A stretch of DNA of 13,200 nucleotides from Bacteroidota bacterium (GCA_947462425.1 CANHPI010000031.1:1-13200), one strand, 5' to 3'. Numbered from the stretch's first letter, positions 1-6,711 are shown. Notes: generated from the letters alone by a model not told the origin. Translations and numbers: made by a program.

Positions 1-58
1 AATAAAGCAAATTGAGATGCAGTAGATGAAATTTCACCCCAGTGTCCACCCCAAAAAA
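1..58. other. Left-edge sequence, no gene identified
   Basis: No complete gene is visible. A plus-strand frame reads seven codons and stops at TAG 23-25, which could be the tail of an upstream gene but is too short to identify. The hexamer CACCCC occurs twice, at 35-40 and 47-52, 12 bp apart. This lies just beyond the terminator of the tRNA-Ser gene, a position where integrated elements often begin, but nothing here proves one. Confidence 0.2.
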
Positions 59-59
59 A

Positions 60-87
60 CAAAACCCCTGTATTTATAGGGGTTTTG
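60..87 (-). terminator. Intrinsic terminator of tRNA-Ser
   Basis: A perfect inverted repeat (arms 60-69 and 78-87, core CCCCT/AGGGG) has an 8-base loop. Read on the minus strand it is followed by a run of seven T (53-59). It starts 13 bases beyond the end of the tRNA-Ser gene, so it most likely ends that transcript. On the plus strand the tail is only moderately T-rich. Confidence 0.8.
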
Positions 88-99
88 AGTTGTTTTAAG

Positions 100-184
100 C
101 GGAGAAATAGGGATTCGAACCCCAGGAACCTCACGGTTCAACAGTTTTCAAGACTGCCGCAATCGACCACTCTGCCATTTCTCC
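100..184 (-). tRNA. tRNA-Ser (anticodon UGA)
   Basis: The 85-nt minus-strand sequence folds as a class II tRNA. The acceptor stem is GGAGAAA paired with TTTCTCC, the discriminator base is G (typical of serine tRNAs), and the T loop is GTTCGAATC. The anticodon loop CTTGAAA gives UGA, which reads UCA-type serine codons. The long variable arm (around 124-142) is the hallmark of tRNA-Ser/Leu, and the G discriminator excludes Leu. CCA is not encoded and must be added after transcription. A promoter lies directly upstream and a terminator directly downstream, so it is probably a single-gene unit. Confidence 0.97.
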
Positions 185-192
185 AGAGGTGA

Positions 193-224
193 CAAAATTA
201 ACCTTTTTTTTTATTCTACAACAA
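193..224 (-). promoter_or_regulatory. Promoter of tRNA-Ser
   Basis: On the minus strand TAATTTTG (200-193) matches the Bacteroidota -7 consensus TAnnTTTG. A TTG at 224-222 lies 21 bases upstream, as expected for the -33 element. The -7 box ends 8 bases before the tRNA 5' end, so transcription would start almost at the mature end. This is a motif match only. Confidence 0.6.
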
Positions 225-295
225 TTTTTTTAAAATATTTTTTTTAGTAATTTTAAAAAAAATTGCTTTCCCCCAGTAATTTGTAAATCAATACT

Positions 296-1771
296 ATGCG
301 ATATTTTCTTCTTATTTTAAGTGTTTGCCTTTTTGGCTCTGTTTTTTCAAATATTACCGTTTTTTTTAATTACGGAGTATTTACAACTGGTAATTCAAAG
401 CCATATGTTGAAACCTATTTAACCATTTCGGGCAATACAGTTAAGTTTTTGCCCACTGAAGGTGGTTATCAAGCTAATGTAAATGTTGCCTGGAAAATCA
501 TAAAAGGCACTGAAATAGTAAAAGTATCAAATTACAATTTAATAAGTCCAAAAACCAACGATACATTGCGCTTGCCCTCATTTATTGACACCCAAAGGTT
601 TTTTTTGGATAATGGACAGTATACTTTAGAACTAATTGTGACTGATAATGGAAATCCTGAAAAAAAAACTACACATTCAGAGAAAATTTCTATCTGGTTA
701 AAAAGAGACAAAAAAGTTTTTAGTTCTGACATTCAAATTTTAGAATCCTACACAAAATCAACTTCACAAACTATTCTTACTAAAAATGGTTTTGATTTAA
801 TACCCTACAATATTAATTATTTTCCCAAAACACAAAATGCGCTTAAATTTTACATTGAAACATACAATTTAGATTCTGTAATTGGAAAAAATACAAAGTT
901 TGTATATTCATATTATGTCGAAAATAATGAAACACTAATTAAACAAAATAAATTAACCGGTTTTCAAAAACAAACTGCAAATAAAATAAATCCATTATTA
1001 GCACAGTTTGATATTACGCAATTGCCTACCGGAAATTATAATTTAGTAATTGAGGTAAAAGATTCTTCTAACATAATTCAGTCGCAAAAAAAATGGTACT
1101 TCCAGCGTCAAAGTGATGCTGTTCAACTAGCCTATGATTCAAATAGTACAATTAAAACCATTGAAGATTTTTTTAATTCAGTTCAAAGTCAAGATTCTTT
1201 AAAACAATTCGTGGAGTGCTTATGGCCCATTTCATCAACTACCGAAAGAGAATGGCAACAAGCGCAACTTAAACGAAAGGAATCAGGTATGATGCGAAGT
1301 TATATGATTGACTATTGGAAAAATAAATCCGCAGATACCATTAGTCCTTTAAAAATTTGGTATGCGTATTACAAACAAGTATTGGAAGTTAACGCGTTGA
1401 TGAAGTGTGGTAGACAAAAAGGATATTATACTGATAGAGGTCGTGTATATTTACAATATGGCAAACCTGATCAAAGAAATCAAATTAACAGCGAACCAGA
1501 AACCTATCCTTATGAAATATGGCAATACTACCGAATTTATGATAGGGCTACAAAGCGTTTTTTTACAAACAAAAAATTTATTTTTGTTAATTTACTTGTA
1601 TCTGATGATTGTTATAAACTAATACATAGCGAAGTAAAAGGCGAAGTATATGATGAAAGGTGGAGGCTCAGATTAGTAGATCGCTCGCAAACATCTACTA
1701 ATTTAGATGTAACGCAACCTGTAAAACATTATGGAAATAACGTTGATGAAAATTTTAACAATCCTCGCTAG
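296..1771 (+). CDS. GWxTD domain-containing secreted protein
   Basis: A 491-residue protein with an N-terminal signal peptide (hydrophobic residues about 3-18), so it is exported. The middle (about 20-270) looks like beta-rich domains, including the segment around LPTGNYNLVIEVKD. The C-terminal third carries the family hallmark GYYTDRGRVYLQYGKPD (376-392), followed by an EIWQYYRI segment. This is the GWxTD domain, which is confined to Bacteroidota and related phyla and has no established biochemical role. The namesake Trp is Tyr here (GYYTD). The ATG at 296 has no SD sequence, as usual in this phylum. The downstream glycosyltransferase starts 3 bases after the stop, so the two are co-transcribed and may act together on envelope glycans, which is inference. 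Confidence 0.88.
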   Translation: MRYFLLILSVCLFGSVFSNITVFFNYGVFTTGNSKPYVETYLTISGNTVKFLPTEGGYQANVNVAWKIIKGTEIVKVSNYNLISPKTNDTLRLPSFIDTQRFFLDNGQYTLELIVTDNGNPEKKTTHSEKISIWLKRDKKVFSSDIQILESYTKSTSQTILTKNGFDLIPYNINYFPKTQNALKFYIETYNLDSVIGKNTKFVYSYYVENNETLIKQNKLTGFQKQTANKINPLLAQFDITQLPTGNYNLVIEVKDSSNIIQSQKKWYFQRQSDAVQLAYDSNSTIKTIEDFFNSVQSQDSLKQFVECLWPISSTTEREWQQAQLKRKESGMMRSYMIDYWKNKSADTISPLKIWYAYYKQVLEVNALMKCGRQKGYYTDRGRVYLQYGKPDQRNQINSEPETYPYEIWQYYRIYDRATKRFFTNKKFIFVNLLVSDDCYKLIHSEVKGEVYDERWRLRLVDRSQTSTNLDVTQPVKHYGNNVDENFNNPR

Positions 1772-1774
1772 TTT

Positions 1775-2797
1775 ATGTTGAATAATAAAGTAGCTATTGT
1801 TATTTTAAATTGGAATGGAAAATCTTTTTTAGAGAATTTTTTACCAAACGTTATAAAGTATTCATCTTCCTATGAAATTATTGTTGCTGATAATAACTCA
1901 AAAGATGATAGTGTACAGTTTTTAAAAACGCATTTTCCTCAAGTTAAAATTATCATTAATAATGAAAACGATGGTTTTGCAAAAGGATATAATACGGCTT
2001 TAAAACAGGTTAATGCAGAATATTATGTATTATTAAATTCTGATGTTGAAGTTACTCAAAACTGGATAGAACCTATTATTGAATTATTAGATTCGGATAA
2101 AAATATTGCGGCTTGTCAACCTAAAATTTTAGATTATTATAATAAAAATAAATTTGAATATGCCGGTGCTTCTGGTGGCTTTATTGATAAATATGGATAC
2201 CCATTTTGCAGAGGAAGATTGTTTAATGTGTTAGAAGAAGATAATGGACAATATAATACTGCTATTGAAATATTTTGGGCGACAGGTGCTTGTATGTTTG
2301 TTAGGTCAAAAGCTTTTTGGAAAGTGGGTGGATTTGATAATGATTATTTTGCTCACATGGAAGAAATTGATGTTTGTTGGCGAATGAAAAACTGTGGCTA
2401 TAAAATATATGTAGAACCAAAATCAGTTGTGTATCATGTTGGAGGCGGAACTTTAAACAAACTTAGCCCAAGAAAAACATTTTTAAATTTCAGAAACAAT
2501 TTAGTTACACTCACAAAAAATGCAGCACCTCGTTTTTTATTTTTCAAAATTCTTTATCGAATGATTTTGGATGCTGTGGCTGCTTTTAAATTTTTGTTTG
2601 AAGGAAGTGGCTCTCATTTTATAGCTGTAATAAAATCACACTTCTCGTTTTACACCCTGTTACCTTCAACGTTAAAAAAGAGAGCTAAGATGCGGTTAAT
2701 GGCTGAATTTAAAGATACTTCCGTAGGCATATACAAAAAGAATATTGTATGTGCGCACTTTTTAAAGGCAGTTAAATTTTACAGCGATTTAAAATAG
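1775..2797 (+). CDS. Family 2 glycosyltransferase
   Basis: A 340-residue GT-A fold glycosyltransferase of the rhamnosyltransferase-like GT2 group, which transfers a sugar from a nucleotide-activated donor. It opens with the classic strand VAIVILNWNG (6-15) and has VADNNSKDDS (37-46) for nucleotide binding. It also has NENDGFAKGYN (63-73) and the metal-binding motif NSDVEV (88-93, Asp90). GGFDNDYF (185-192) and HMEEIDVCWR (194-203) hold the likely catalytic acidic residues. No signal peptide is present; a hydrophobic stretch near 253-275 may attach it to the inner face of the membrane. The acceptor and sugar cannot be read from the sequence. It is coupled to the GWxTD gene by a 3-base gap and ends just before a bidirectional terminator. 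Confidence 0.93.
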   Translation: MLNNKVAIVILNWNGKSFLENFLPNVIKYSSSYEIIVADNNSKDDSVQFLKTHFPQVKIIINNENDGFAKGYNTALKQVNAEYYVLLNSDVEVTQNWIEPIIELLDSDKNIAACQPKILDYYNKNKFEYAGASGGFIDKYGYPFCRGRLFNVLEEDNGQYNTAIEIFWATGACMFVRSKAFWKVGGFDNDYFAHMEEIDVCWRMKNCGYKIYVEPKSVVYHVGGGTLNKLSPRKTFLNFRNNLVTLTKNAAPRFLFFKILYRMILDAVAAFKFLFEGSGSHFIAVIKSHFSFYTLLPSTLKKRAKMRLMAEFKDTSVGIYKKNIVCAHFLKAVKFYSDLK

Positions 2798-2840
2798 CAT
2801 TGAAATGATTTGCTTAAAGTTTTAGGATTTAAAGAATAAA

Positions 2841-2871
2841 AAAAGGAGTTAAAATATATTTAACTCCTTTT
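2841..2871. terminator. Bidirectional terminator between convergent operons
   Basis: A perfect 13-bp inverted repeat (2841-2853 and 2859-2871, core AGGAGTTAAA) has a 5-base loop. It sits between the convergent glycosyltransferase and hpf stop codons. On the minus strand the stem runs into seven T followed by ATTC, a good terminator tail for the rpsU-xerC-hpf transcript. On the plus strand the tail is TTTT. Confidence 0.85.
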
Positions 2872-2890
2872 AAAAATTTAATATTATAGT

Positions 2891-3211
2891 TTATAAATCA
2901 TCTATCTTTATATTTGCACCAGCTTGTTTTTCTTTATGCTTTTTAATTTGTGATTTTAACGCCTCGCAAGCTAAATCAATAGATTCTTCAAATGAGGCTG
3001 ATTGTTTTTTAGAAAACAATTCTTGTCCTTTTGCTAATATTTTTATCTCGGCTACCTTATTTTCACTATTAGATGATTTGTCTAATCGCATAATTACTTC
3101 TCCGTTTATTAAACCATCGTGATAGATTTTAAGTTTATTCATTTTTTCGTTAGCGAAATCAATTAATTTTTTGTCTGCATCAAAATGCAATGATTGAATG
3201 TTAATTGTCAT
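2891..3211 (-). CDS. Ribosome hibernation promoting factor (HPF/RaiA family, short form)
   Basis: A 106-residue protein of the HPF/YfiA family, which binds the decoding centre of the small subunit and silences ribosomes in stationary phase or starvation. It has the family layout: strand MTINIQSLHFDADKKL, helix LIDFANEKMNKL, two middle strands (EVIMRLDKS, KVAEIKILAKGQELFSK) and the helix FEESIDLACEALKSQIKKHKEK with a basic end. The C-terminal dimerisation domain of long HPFs is absent, as in the short forms. It is the last gene of the rpsU-xerC-hpf unit, 52 bases after xerC. It is the only gene in this window with a strong SD sequence (3219-3226), which sets the start at 3211. Confidence 0.93.
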   Translation of the reverse strand: MTINIQSLHFDADKKLIDFANEKMNKLKIYHDGLINGEVIMRLDKSSNSENKVAEIKILAKGQELFSKKQSASFEESIDLACEALKSQIKKHKEKQAGANIKIDDL

Positions 3212-3218
3212 AATAAAT

Positions 3219-3226
3219 CCTCCTTT
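3219..3226 (-). promoter_or_regulatory. Strong Shine-Dalgarno sequence of hpf
   Basis: The minus strand reads AAAGGAGG, then seven bases (ATTTATT), then the ATG of hpf. This matches eight consecutive bases complementary to the 3' end of 16S rRNA (anti-SD CCUCCUUU). Bacteroidota genes rarely have an SD, and none of the other starts in this window has one, so it probably carries regulatory meaning. Confidence 0.85.
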
Positions 3227-3263
3227 TTTGTGTTTTTTAGTTTATACTTATTAATTGCAATAT

Positions 3264-4154
3264 TTAATCTCCTCTAGGATGTGCCTGTTTGTATGATTTT
3301 TTTAATTTATCTATTGTGTTATGTGTGTAAACTTGTGTAGCACTTAAATTGGCGTGCCCTAATAAATCTTTAACTGCATTAATATCTGCACCATTATTTA
3401 AAAGATGAGTGGCAAAAGTGTGACGTAAAACATGTGGGCTTTTCTTTTGAATTGTTGTTACTTGAGATAGGTAGTTCTTTACAGATTTATATACCGCTTG
3501 TTCGCTTATTGCATTTCCTTTCTCGGTAACCAACAACATAATGTTTGATATATTTAATGCTTGTTTTACGCTTAAATAGTCATCAAGGTTACGTTTTAGT
3601 TCTAAAGAAATTGGAATAAGGCGTTCTTTATTTCTTTTACCTAAAACTTTAATAGTAGAATTAAATAAATCAACATCCGTTTCTTTTAAATGTGTTAATT
3701 CTGATCTTCTTATGCCAGTTTGATATAATAAATCTAAAATTAACCGGTCTCGTTGTCCATTAAAACCTTCTTCAAACACAACATCCAAAAAAAGATTTTC
3801 CATTTGCTGTTCATCAACAAAAACAGGAAGCCGCTTAGGTGTTTTTGGTCCCGAAATTTTAGACAAGGGATTTATTTCAATAATTTGTTGACGTTGTAGA
3901 TATTTAAAAAAAGATTTTAATGAGGATAATTTGCGATTGACACTTCGTGCTGCAATCTTATGCTTAATAAGATTAGTTACCCATGCTCTAATATGCTGAT
4001 AATTAATTTCAGAAATTGAAAATTCTTCCTCTGAAGGATTTATAAATAAAATAAACTGAAATAAATCATTTTTGTAGGAAGTTATCGTATGCGTAGAATA
4101 CTTTTTTTCATACGTTAGATAATCGAAAAAAGAATTTAGTTGCTTGTTGAACAT
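3264..4154 (-). CDS. XerC/XerD-type tyrosine recombinase
   Basis: A 296-residue tyrosine recombinase of Xer size and layout. Such proteins resolve chromosome dimers at dif by strand exchange through a 3'-phosphotyrosine. The N-terminal SAM-like DNA-binding domain covers about 1-90 (FFDYLTYEKKYSTHTITSYK). The catalytic domain shows all expected residues: Arg149 in TGIRRSEL, Lys173 in GKRNKER, His241 and Arg244 in HVLRHTFATH, His267 in LLGHANL, and nucleophile Tyr276 in QVYTH. The C-terminal YKQAHPRG is typical of chromosomal Xer proteins rather than phage integrases. It sits between rpsU and hpf, an order I know from other Bacteroidota, which favours a housekeeping role. XerC versus XerD cannot be settled from the sequence alone. 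Confidence 0.93.
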   Translation of the reverse strand: MFNKQLNSFFDYLTYEKKYSTHTITSYKNDLFQFILFINPSEEEFSISEINYQHIRAWVTNLIKHKIAARSVNRKLSSLKSFFKYLQRQQIIEINPLSKISGPKTPKRLPVFVDEQQMENLFLDVVFEEGFNGQRDRLILDLLYQTGIRRSELTHLKETDVDLFNSTIKVLGKRNKERLIPISLELKRNLDDYLSVKQALNISNIMLLVTEKGNAISEQAVYKSVKNYLSQVTTIQKKSPHVLRHTFATHLLNNGADINAVKDLLGHANLSATQVYTHNTIDKLKKSYKQAHPRGD

Positions 4155-4158
4155 AAAA

Positions 4159-4209
4159 AACCTAAGGTTAATACGAATTTAATTTAAAAAAACGCAATAA
4201 CCTTAGGTT
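4159..4209 (-). repeat. Paired AACCTWAGGTT palindromes before xerC
   Basis: Two near-perfect 11-bp palindromes, AACCTAAGGTT (4159-4169) and AACCTTAGGTT (4199-4209), lie 40 bp apart centre to centre, about four DNA turns. The two arms are also exact reverse complements over 12 bases (4159-4170 and 4198-4209), so the RNA could form one long hairpin with a 27-base loop. In the minus-strand sense that stem is followed by a T run directly before the xerC ATG. It could be an operator pair or a weak terminator/attenuator between rpsU and xerC-hpf. Confidence 0.65.
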
Positions 4210-4238
4210 AATATATAAATTTTGCAAAAAAAGTAAAA

Positions 4239-4436
4239 CTACTCAGCAGCTAAACCCAATTGCATTTTTTGCTTATAAACAGCCTTAATGTGAGTTTGTC
4301 TATTTGTGATAGATGGTTTTTCGAAATTTTTACGAGAACGTAATTGTTTTACAACTCCTGTTTTTTCGAATTTCTTTTTAAACTTTTTTAAAGCTTTTTC
4401 GATGCTTTCACCTTCTTTTACTGCTACTATTAACAT
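4239..4436 (-). CDS. rpsU: Small ribosomal subunit protein bS21
   Basis: A 65-residue bS21, the usual length for this phylum. It starts MLIVAVKEGESIEKALKKFKKKFEKTGVVKQLRSRKNF-like, with the canonical basic helix and the arginine/lysine-rich middle, and ends QMQLGLAAE-like. bS21 sits on the 30S platform near the 3' end of 16S rRNA. In Flavobacterium ribosomes bS21, with bS18 and bS6, is known to bury the anti-SD sequence, which explains why SD sites matter little there. This copy has no SD of its own (upstream ATAAAATCGTATA). A near-consensus promoter lies 33 bases before the start, so the 5' leader is very short. It is first in the unit with xerC and hpf. Confidence 0.97.
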   Translation of the reverse strand: MLIVAVKEGESIEKALKKFKKKFEKTGVVKQLRSRKNFEKPSITNRQTHIKAVYKQKMQLGLAAE

Positions 4437-4468
4437 TATACGATTTTATTAATTTTTAATTTGGGTTG

Positions 4469-4500
4469 CAAATATAGTAGCAAATAAGGTATAAAACAAA
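4469..4500 (-). promoter_or_regulatory. Promoter of rpsU-xerC-hpf
   Basis: On the minus strand TTTG (4500-4497), a 20-base spacer and TATATTTG (4476-4469) reproduce the Bacteroidota primary sigma consensus TTTG / TAnnTTTG with ideal spacing. Transcription would begin near 4462, giving a leader of about 25 bases before rpsU. It is the best promoter match in the window, as expected for a ribosomal protein gene. Confidence 0.8.
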
Positions 4501-4886
4501 TAATATTAGCAATTAATTGTTTATTTAACGGTAATAAATTAGTTTAAGCTAACTAATTATAACTAAAATAGGTCAAAATCCTCAGATTTGTGAACATTTA
4601 TAAACTTACAAAAAATAATCCTATGATAAAAAAATGGTGATGAAAATAAAAACCATTTTATATATTTTAACTTATAATTAAAAATTCATCTAATATTTTA
4701 CTAATTCAATTATTGCGTCAGGCAATTTCATTATTACTGCTCAATTTATAGATATATTAATTACTAATAAGAGATTTAAGTTTAAATACATAAATTGAAA
4801 CGAATTACATCAAACTAAAACTGCAGGCAAAAACCAGTTGATATGGGAACTATAAGAATGATTCCAAAGCTTCAATAATAATTTCA
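4501..4886. other. Gene-free stretch between rpsU and the LTxxQ-like gene
   Basis: No convincing gene is present on either strand. It holds two inverted repeats: AATTAGTT/AACTAATT (4537-4544 and 4551-4558, 6-base loop) and AAAATGGT/ACCATTTT (4631-4638 and 4652-4659, 13-base loop). On the minus strand the second is followed by TTTTATC, so it could act as a weak terminator. A small ATTGC/GCAAT hairpin lies at 4712-4726. Such repeats arise easily in AT-rich DNA, so no function is claimed. Confidence 0.3.
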
Positions 4887-4894
4887 TATTTTTG
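4887..4894 (+). promoter_or_regulatory. Possible -7 element of the LTxxQ-like gene
   Basis: TATTTTTG matches TAnnTTTG and lies 57 bases before the ATG at 4952. No TTTG is present at the expected -33 distance, so the assignment rests on the -7 element alone. Confidence 0.4.
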
Positions 4895-4951
4895 TAGGAA
4901 CTGATTAAACTTTAAGCATTTTTCACAATCAAATAAATAAAATAATAAATC

Positions 4952-5377
4952 ATGAAAAAAATAATTTTATTAGCGGCTTGTCTTTTTACAATCACAAGCT
5001 CTGCCATCGCGCAAGAAAACAATGCAAAGCCTTCAAAATCAGCAGTGAGAAAAGGTGAGCAAAAATTAACATTAGAGCAACGTGCACAAAAAAACGTTGA
5101 TAAAATTAATGGCGAAGTTACTTTATCCGAAGAACAAAAAACAAAAATTTACGGATTAGCCTTGGAAAGATTGAACAAAATAGAAGGTATTAAAACTAAA
5201 TACAAAGGTCAACCTGATAAAAAAGAACTTGTAAAAACAGAAATAGCTGCTGAAAGAAAAACTTTTCGTGATCAAACAAAAGCAATTTTAACACCTGAGC
5301 AAAATGCAAAACTAAAAGCTAAACATAAGGAAATGAAAGCTGCTGGAAAAGCAAATTCATTAGAATTAAATGATTAA
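4952..5377 (+). CDS. Secreted helical protein, LTxxQ/Spy-like
   Basis: A 141-residue exported protein: signal peptide MKKIILLAACLFTITSSAIAQ, with cleavage likely after AIA or AIAQ. The mature part is almost wholly helical and very rich in Lys, Glu and Ala. It has two LTxxQ-type motifs, LSEEQ (98 region is the linker; the motif itself is near residue 58) and LTPEQ (near residue 113). It resembles the periplasmic Spy/CpxP group, which includes chaperones and envelope-stress sensors, and similar small proteins are common in Bacteroidota. The similarity is in motif and shape, so a chaperone role is inference. It stands alone, with a possible -7 element upstream and a strong terminator right after the stop. 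Confidence 0.7.
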   Translation: MKKIILLAACLFTITSSAIAQENNAKPSKSAVRKGEQKLTLEQRAQKNVDKINGEVTLSEEQKTKIYGLALERLNKIEGIKTKYKGQPDKKELVKTEIAAERKTFRDQTKAILTPEQNAKLKAKHKEMKAAGKANSLELND

Positions 5378-5380
5378 ATA

Positions 5381-5416
5381 AAAAAAAGAATCCGCTAATT
5401 AGCGGATTCTTTTTTT
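5381..5416. terminator. Bidirectional terminator
   Basis: A perfect palindrome (core GAATCCGCTAATTAGCGGATTC split at 5398/5399, 22 bp) is flanked by A runs on the left and T runs on the right, giving a long stem with T tails on both strands. It lies 4 bases after the LTxxQ-like gene and 1 base from the stop of the convergent DUF2795 gene, so it serves both. Confidence 0.92.
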
Positions 5417-5417
5417 G

Positions 5418-5639
5418 TTAGTATTCGTCTTCGTTAAAAAAGAAATCATCTTTGGTTGGGTAATCAGGCCAAATTTCTTCAATGGTTTCGTAAGCTTCGC
5501 CTTCGTCTTCCATTTCTTGTAAATTTTCTATTACTTCCATTGGCGCACCAGATCTAATAGCAAAATCAATTAATTCATCCTTAGTTGCCGGCCAAGGCGC
5601 ATCTTCCAACCACGATGCTAATTCTAATGTCCAATACAT
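5418..5639 (-). CDS. DUF2795 domain-containing small acidic protein
   Basis: A 73-residue protein that begins MYWTLELASWLEDAPWPATK and continues KDELIDFAIRSGAPMEVIENLQEM. This is the DUF2795 helical fold, found as very short single-domain proteins in Bacteroidota. The C-terminal half is strongly acidic and ends FFFNEDEY. No function is known. An eight-codon longer reading from a TTG at 5663 exists, but I choose the ATG at 5639. The family starts at MYWTLELA, and the likely -7 element TACTTTTG (5668-5661) overlaps that TTG, so it would not be transcribed. It converges on the LTxxQ-like gene through the shared terminator. Confidence 0.88.
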   Translation of the reverse strand: MYWTLELASWLEDAPWPATKDELIDFAIRSGAPMEVIENLQEMEDEGEAYETIEEIWPDYPTKDDFFFNEDEY

Positions 5640-5660
5640 ATAGTTTATTTTTATTTTGTG

Positions 5661-5668
5661 CAAAAGTA
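5661..5668 (-). promoter_or_regulatory. -7 element of the DUF2795 gene
   Basis: TACTTTTG on the minus strand matches TAnnTTTG, 21 bases before the ATG at 5639. Transcription would start near 5654 and leave a leader of about 15 bases. No clear -33 TTG is seen at the right distance. Confidence 0.5.
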
Positions 5669-5758
5669 AAAAATTAATTGAATTATACTAATGATTAAGT
5701 CAAAAAACAAACAAAACTTATTATTATCTTAATTATCTATAAATCAAAACTTTAAATA

Positions 5759-6613
5759 TTAAATTGTAAACTTTTTTTCAAATAAGTGAGCATCGTTACT
5801 TTCTAGCACTAACGTGTATTCGCCCTTTTTTAAATTACATACATTAAAATTAGCTTTGTAGTCTATGTTTTCTGGATGAAGCCACCGACCAAAAATTTCG
5901 GAAACCTTATTTCCATTTTTATCTACGATATAACAATACGAATAGCAAGTTTGTGATATCCCATAATTAATATTTGCTTTAAATTTAATAGGATGGTCTT
6001 GCACATCTCCCATATTGGTAATTTTCACTCGTTTTAATAATGTGTACCAAGGTAAAGGTTCACCTTTAACACCTGCAACAAAAGTTCGTAACAATGCCGC
6101 AATCGAATCGTTATTACTCGTAATATTAGCTGTTGCCTTTCCGTCACTAATAGCCCAAACGCTATATTGTTCAGTATTAGCATCTATTTTATGGGTATTT
6201 AAATATTGTGCTAAACTAACTAAACTGCTATCTGCCATTCTTCCTAAAGTGTATGGTGCACCTTGTATCGGTCCGCCTTTTGTGGCCTCGCAGCAATAAC
6301 CTTTAATATCAAATTTCTTAGTTTCTTTGGGTTTTAAGGTTAAAAATTCTTCATGAGCTACTAAAATATCTTGATAATCATTTTTTCCCGCGTCAGAATT
6401 AAATCGCCATCCGGCAGGGATAATAATTATTAAAGAATCTTTTATTAAATTAGAAACTGAATAATCTAACTGTAAACCTCCTTTGCAAACAGCTTTTGCT
6501 TTAATGTATTTTTTATCAAATGCATTTTGAAGTGATACACGTGTTTTGCTTTCTAATTTTAAACTAGCGCAAATACAAAAAATTACAGCTAAATTGAATA
6601 GTTTCGTTTTCAT
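5759..6613 (-). CDS. Secreted protein of unknown function, Cys-Cys and VWAISDG motifs
   Basis: A 284-residue protein with a signal peptide (hydrophobic residues about 6-18), hence exported; no lipobox in the usual position. I do not recognise the family. Residues about 25-105 look like a beta-sandwich (LDYSVSNLIKDSLIIIIPAGW, LTLKPKETKKFDIKGY). It leads into a Cys-Cys pair (107-108, GYCCEA), then a helical part with LVSLAQYLN and QYSVWAISDG (149-158). The C-terminal part (about 195-284) is again beta-rich with further cysteines (223, 227, 259) and ends GEYTLVLESNDAHLFEKKFTI-like. The Cys followed by a Q...VWAI segment is reminiscent of bacterial thioester-type domains, but only in layout. It is divergent from nupG with a 98-bp gap holding no clear promoter. 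Confidence 0.75.
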   Translation of the reverse strand: MKTKLFNLAVIFCICASLKLESKTRVSLQNAFDKKYIKAKAVCKGGLQLDYSVSNLIKDSLIIIIPAGWRFNSDAGKNDYQDILVAHEEFLTLKPKETKKFDIKGYCCEATKGGPIQGAPYTLGRMADSSLVSLAQYLNTHKIDANTEQYSVWAISDGKATANITSNNDSIAALLRTFVAGVKGEPLPWYTLLKRVKITNMGDVQDHPIKFKANINYGISQTCYSYCYIVDKNGNKVSEIFGRWLHPENIDYKANFNVCNLKKGEYTLVLESNDAHLFEKKFTI

Positions 6614-6711
6614 GATTTCTAGATTTTACATTTATAACACCAAAAAAAGTTTTAGTTACATTTTTAAATCTTTTTTTATATCTTGCTCATTAAATAATTA
6701 AAACACCGGTT

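Noticed and set aside
1..58. Minus-strand open frame leaving the window at the left edge
   Set aside because: Under 20 codons, no start codon context, and no family recognised.
532..732. Minus-strand open frame inside the GWxTD gene
   Set aside because: Lies wholly within a longer recognised gene and shows no family motif or start context.
1407..1622. Plus-strand open frame in another phase of the GWxTD gene
   Set aside because: Overlaps the conserved GWxTD motif region, which is read in the other frame.
3264..4154. Recombinase as a phage or mobile-element integrase
   Set aside because: Xer-like length and C terminus, and a housekeeping position between rpsU and hpf, with no element ends or repeats around it.
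5640..5663. Eight-codon N-terminal extension of the DUF2795 gene from TTG
   Set aside because: The likely -7 promoter element overlaps the TTG, and the family begins at the downstream ATG.
6015..6299. Plus-strand open frame opposite the secreted unknown protein
   Set aside because: The minus-strand gene has a signal peptide and plausible domain layout; this frame has neither.
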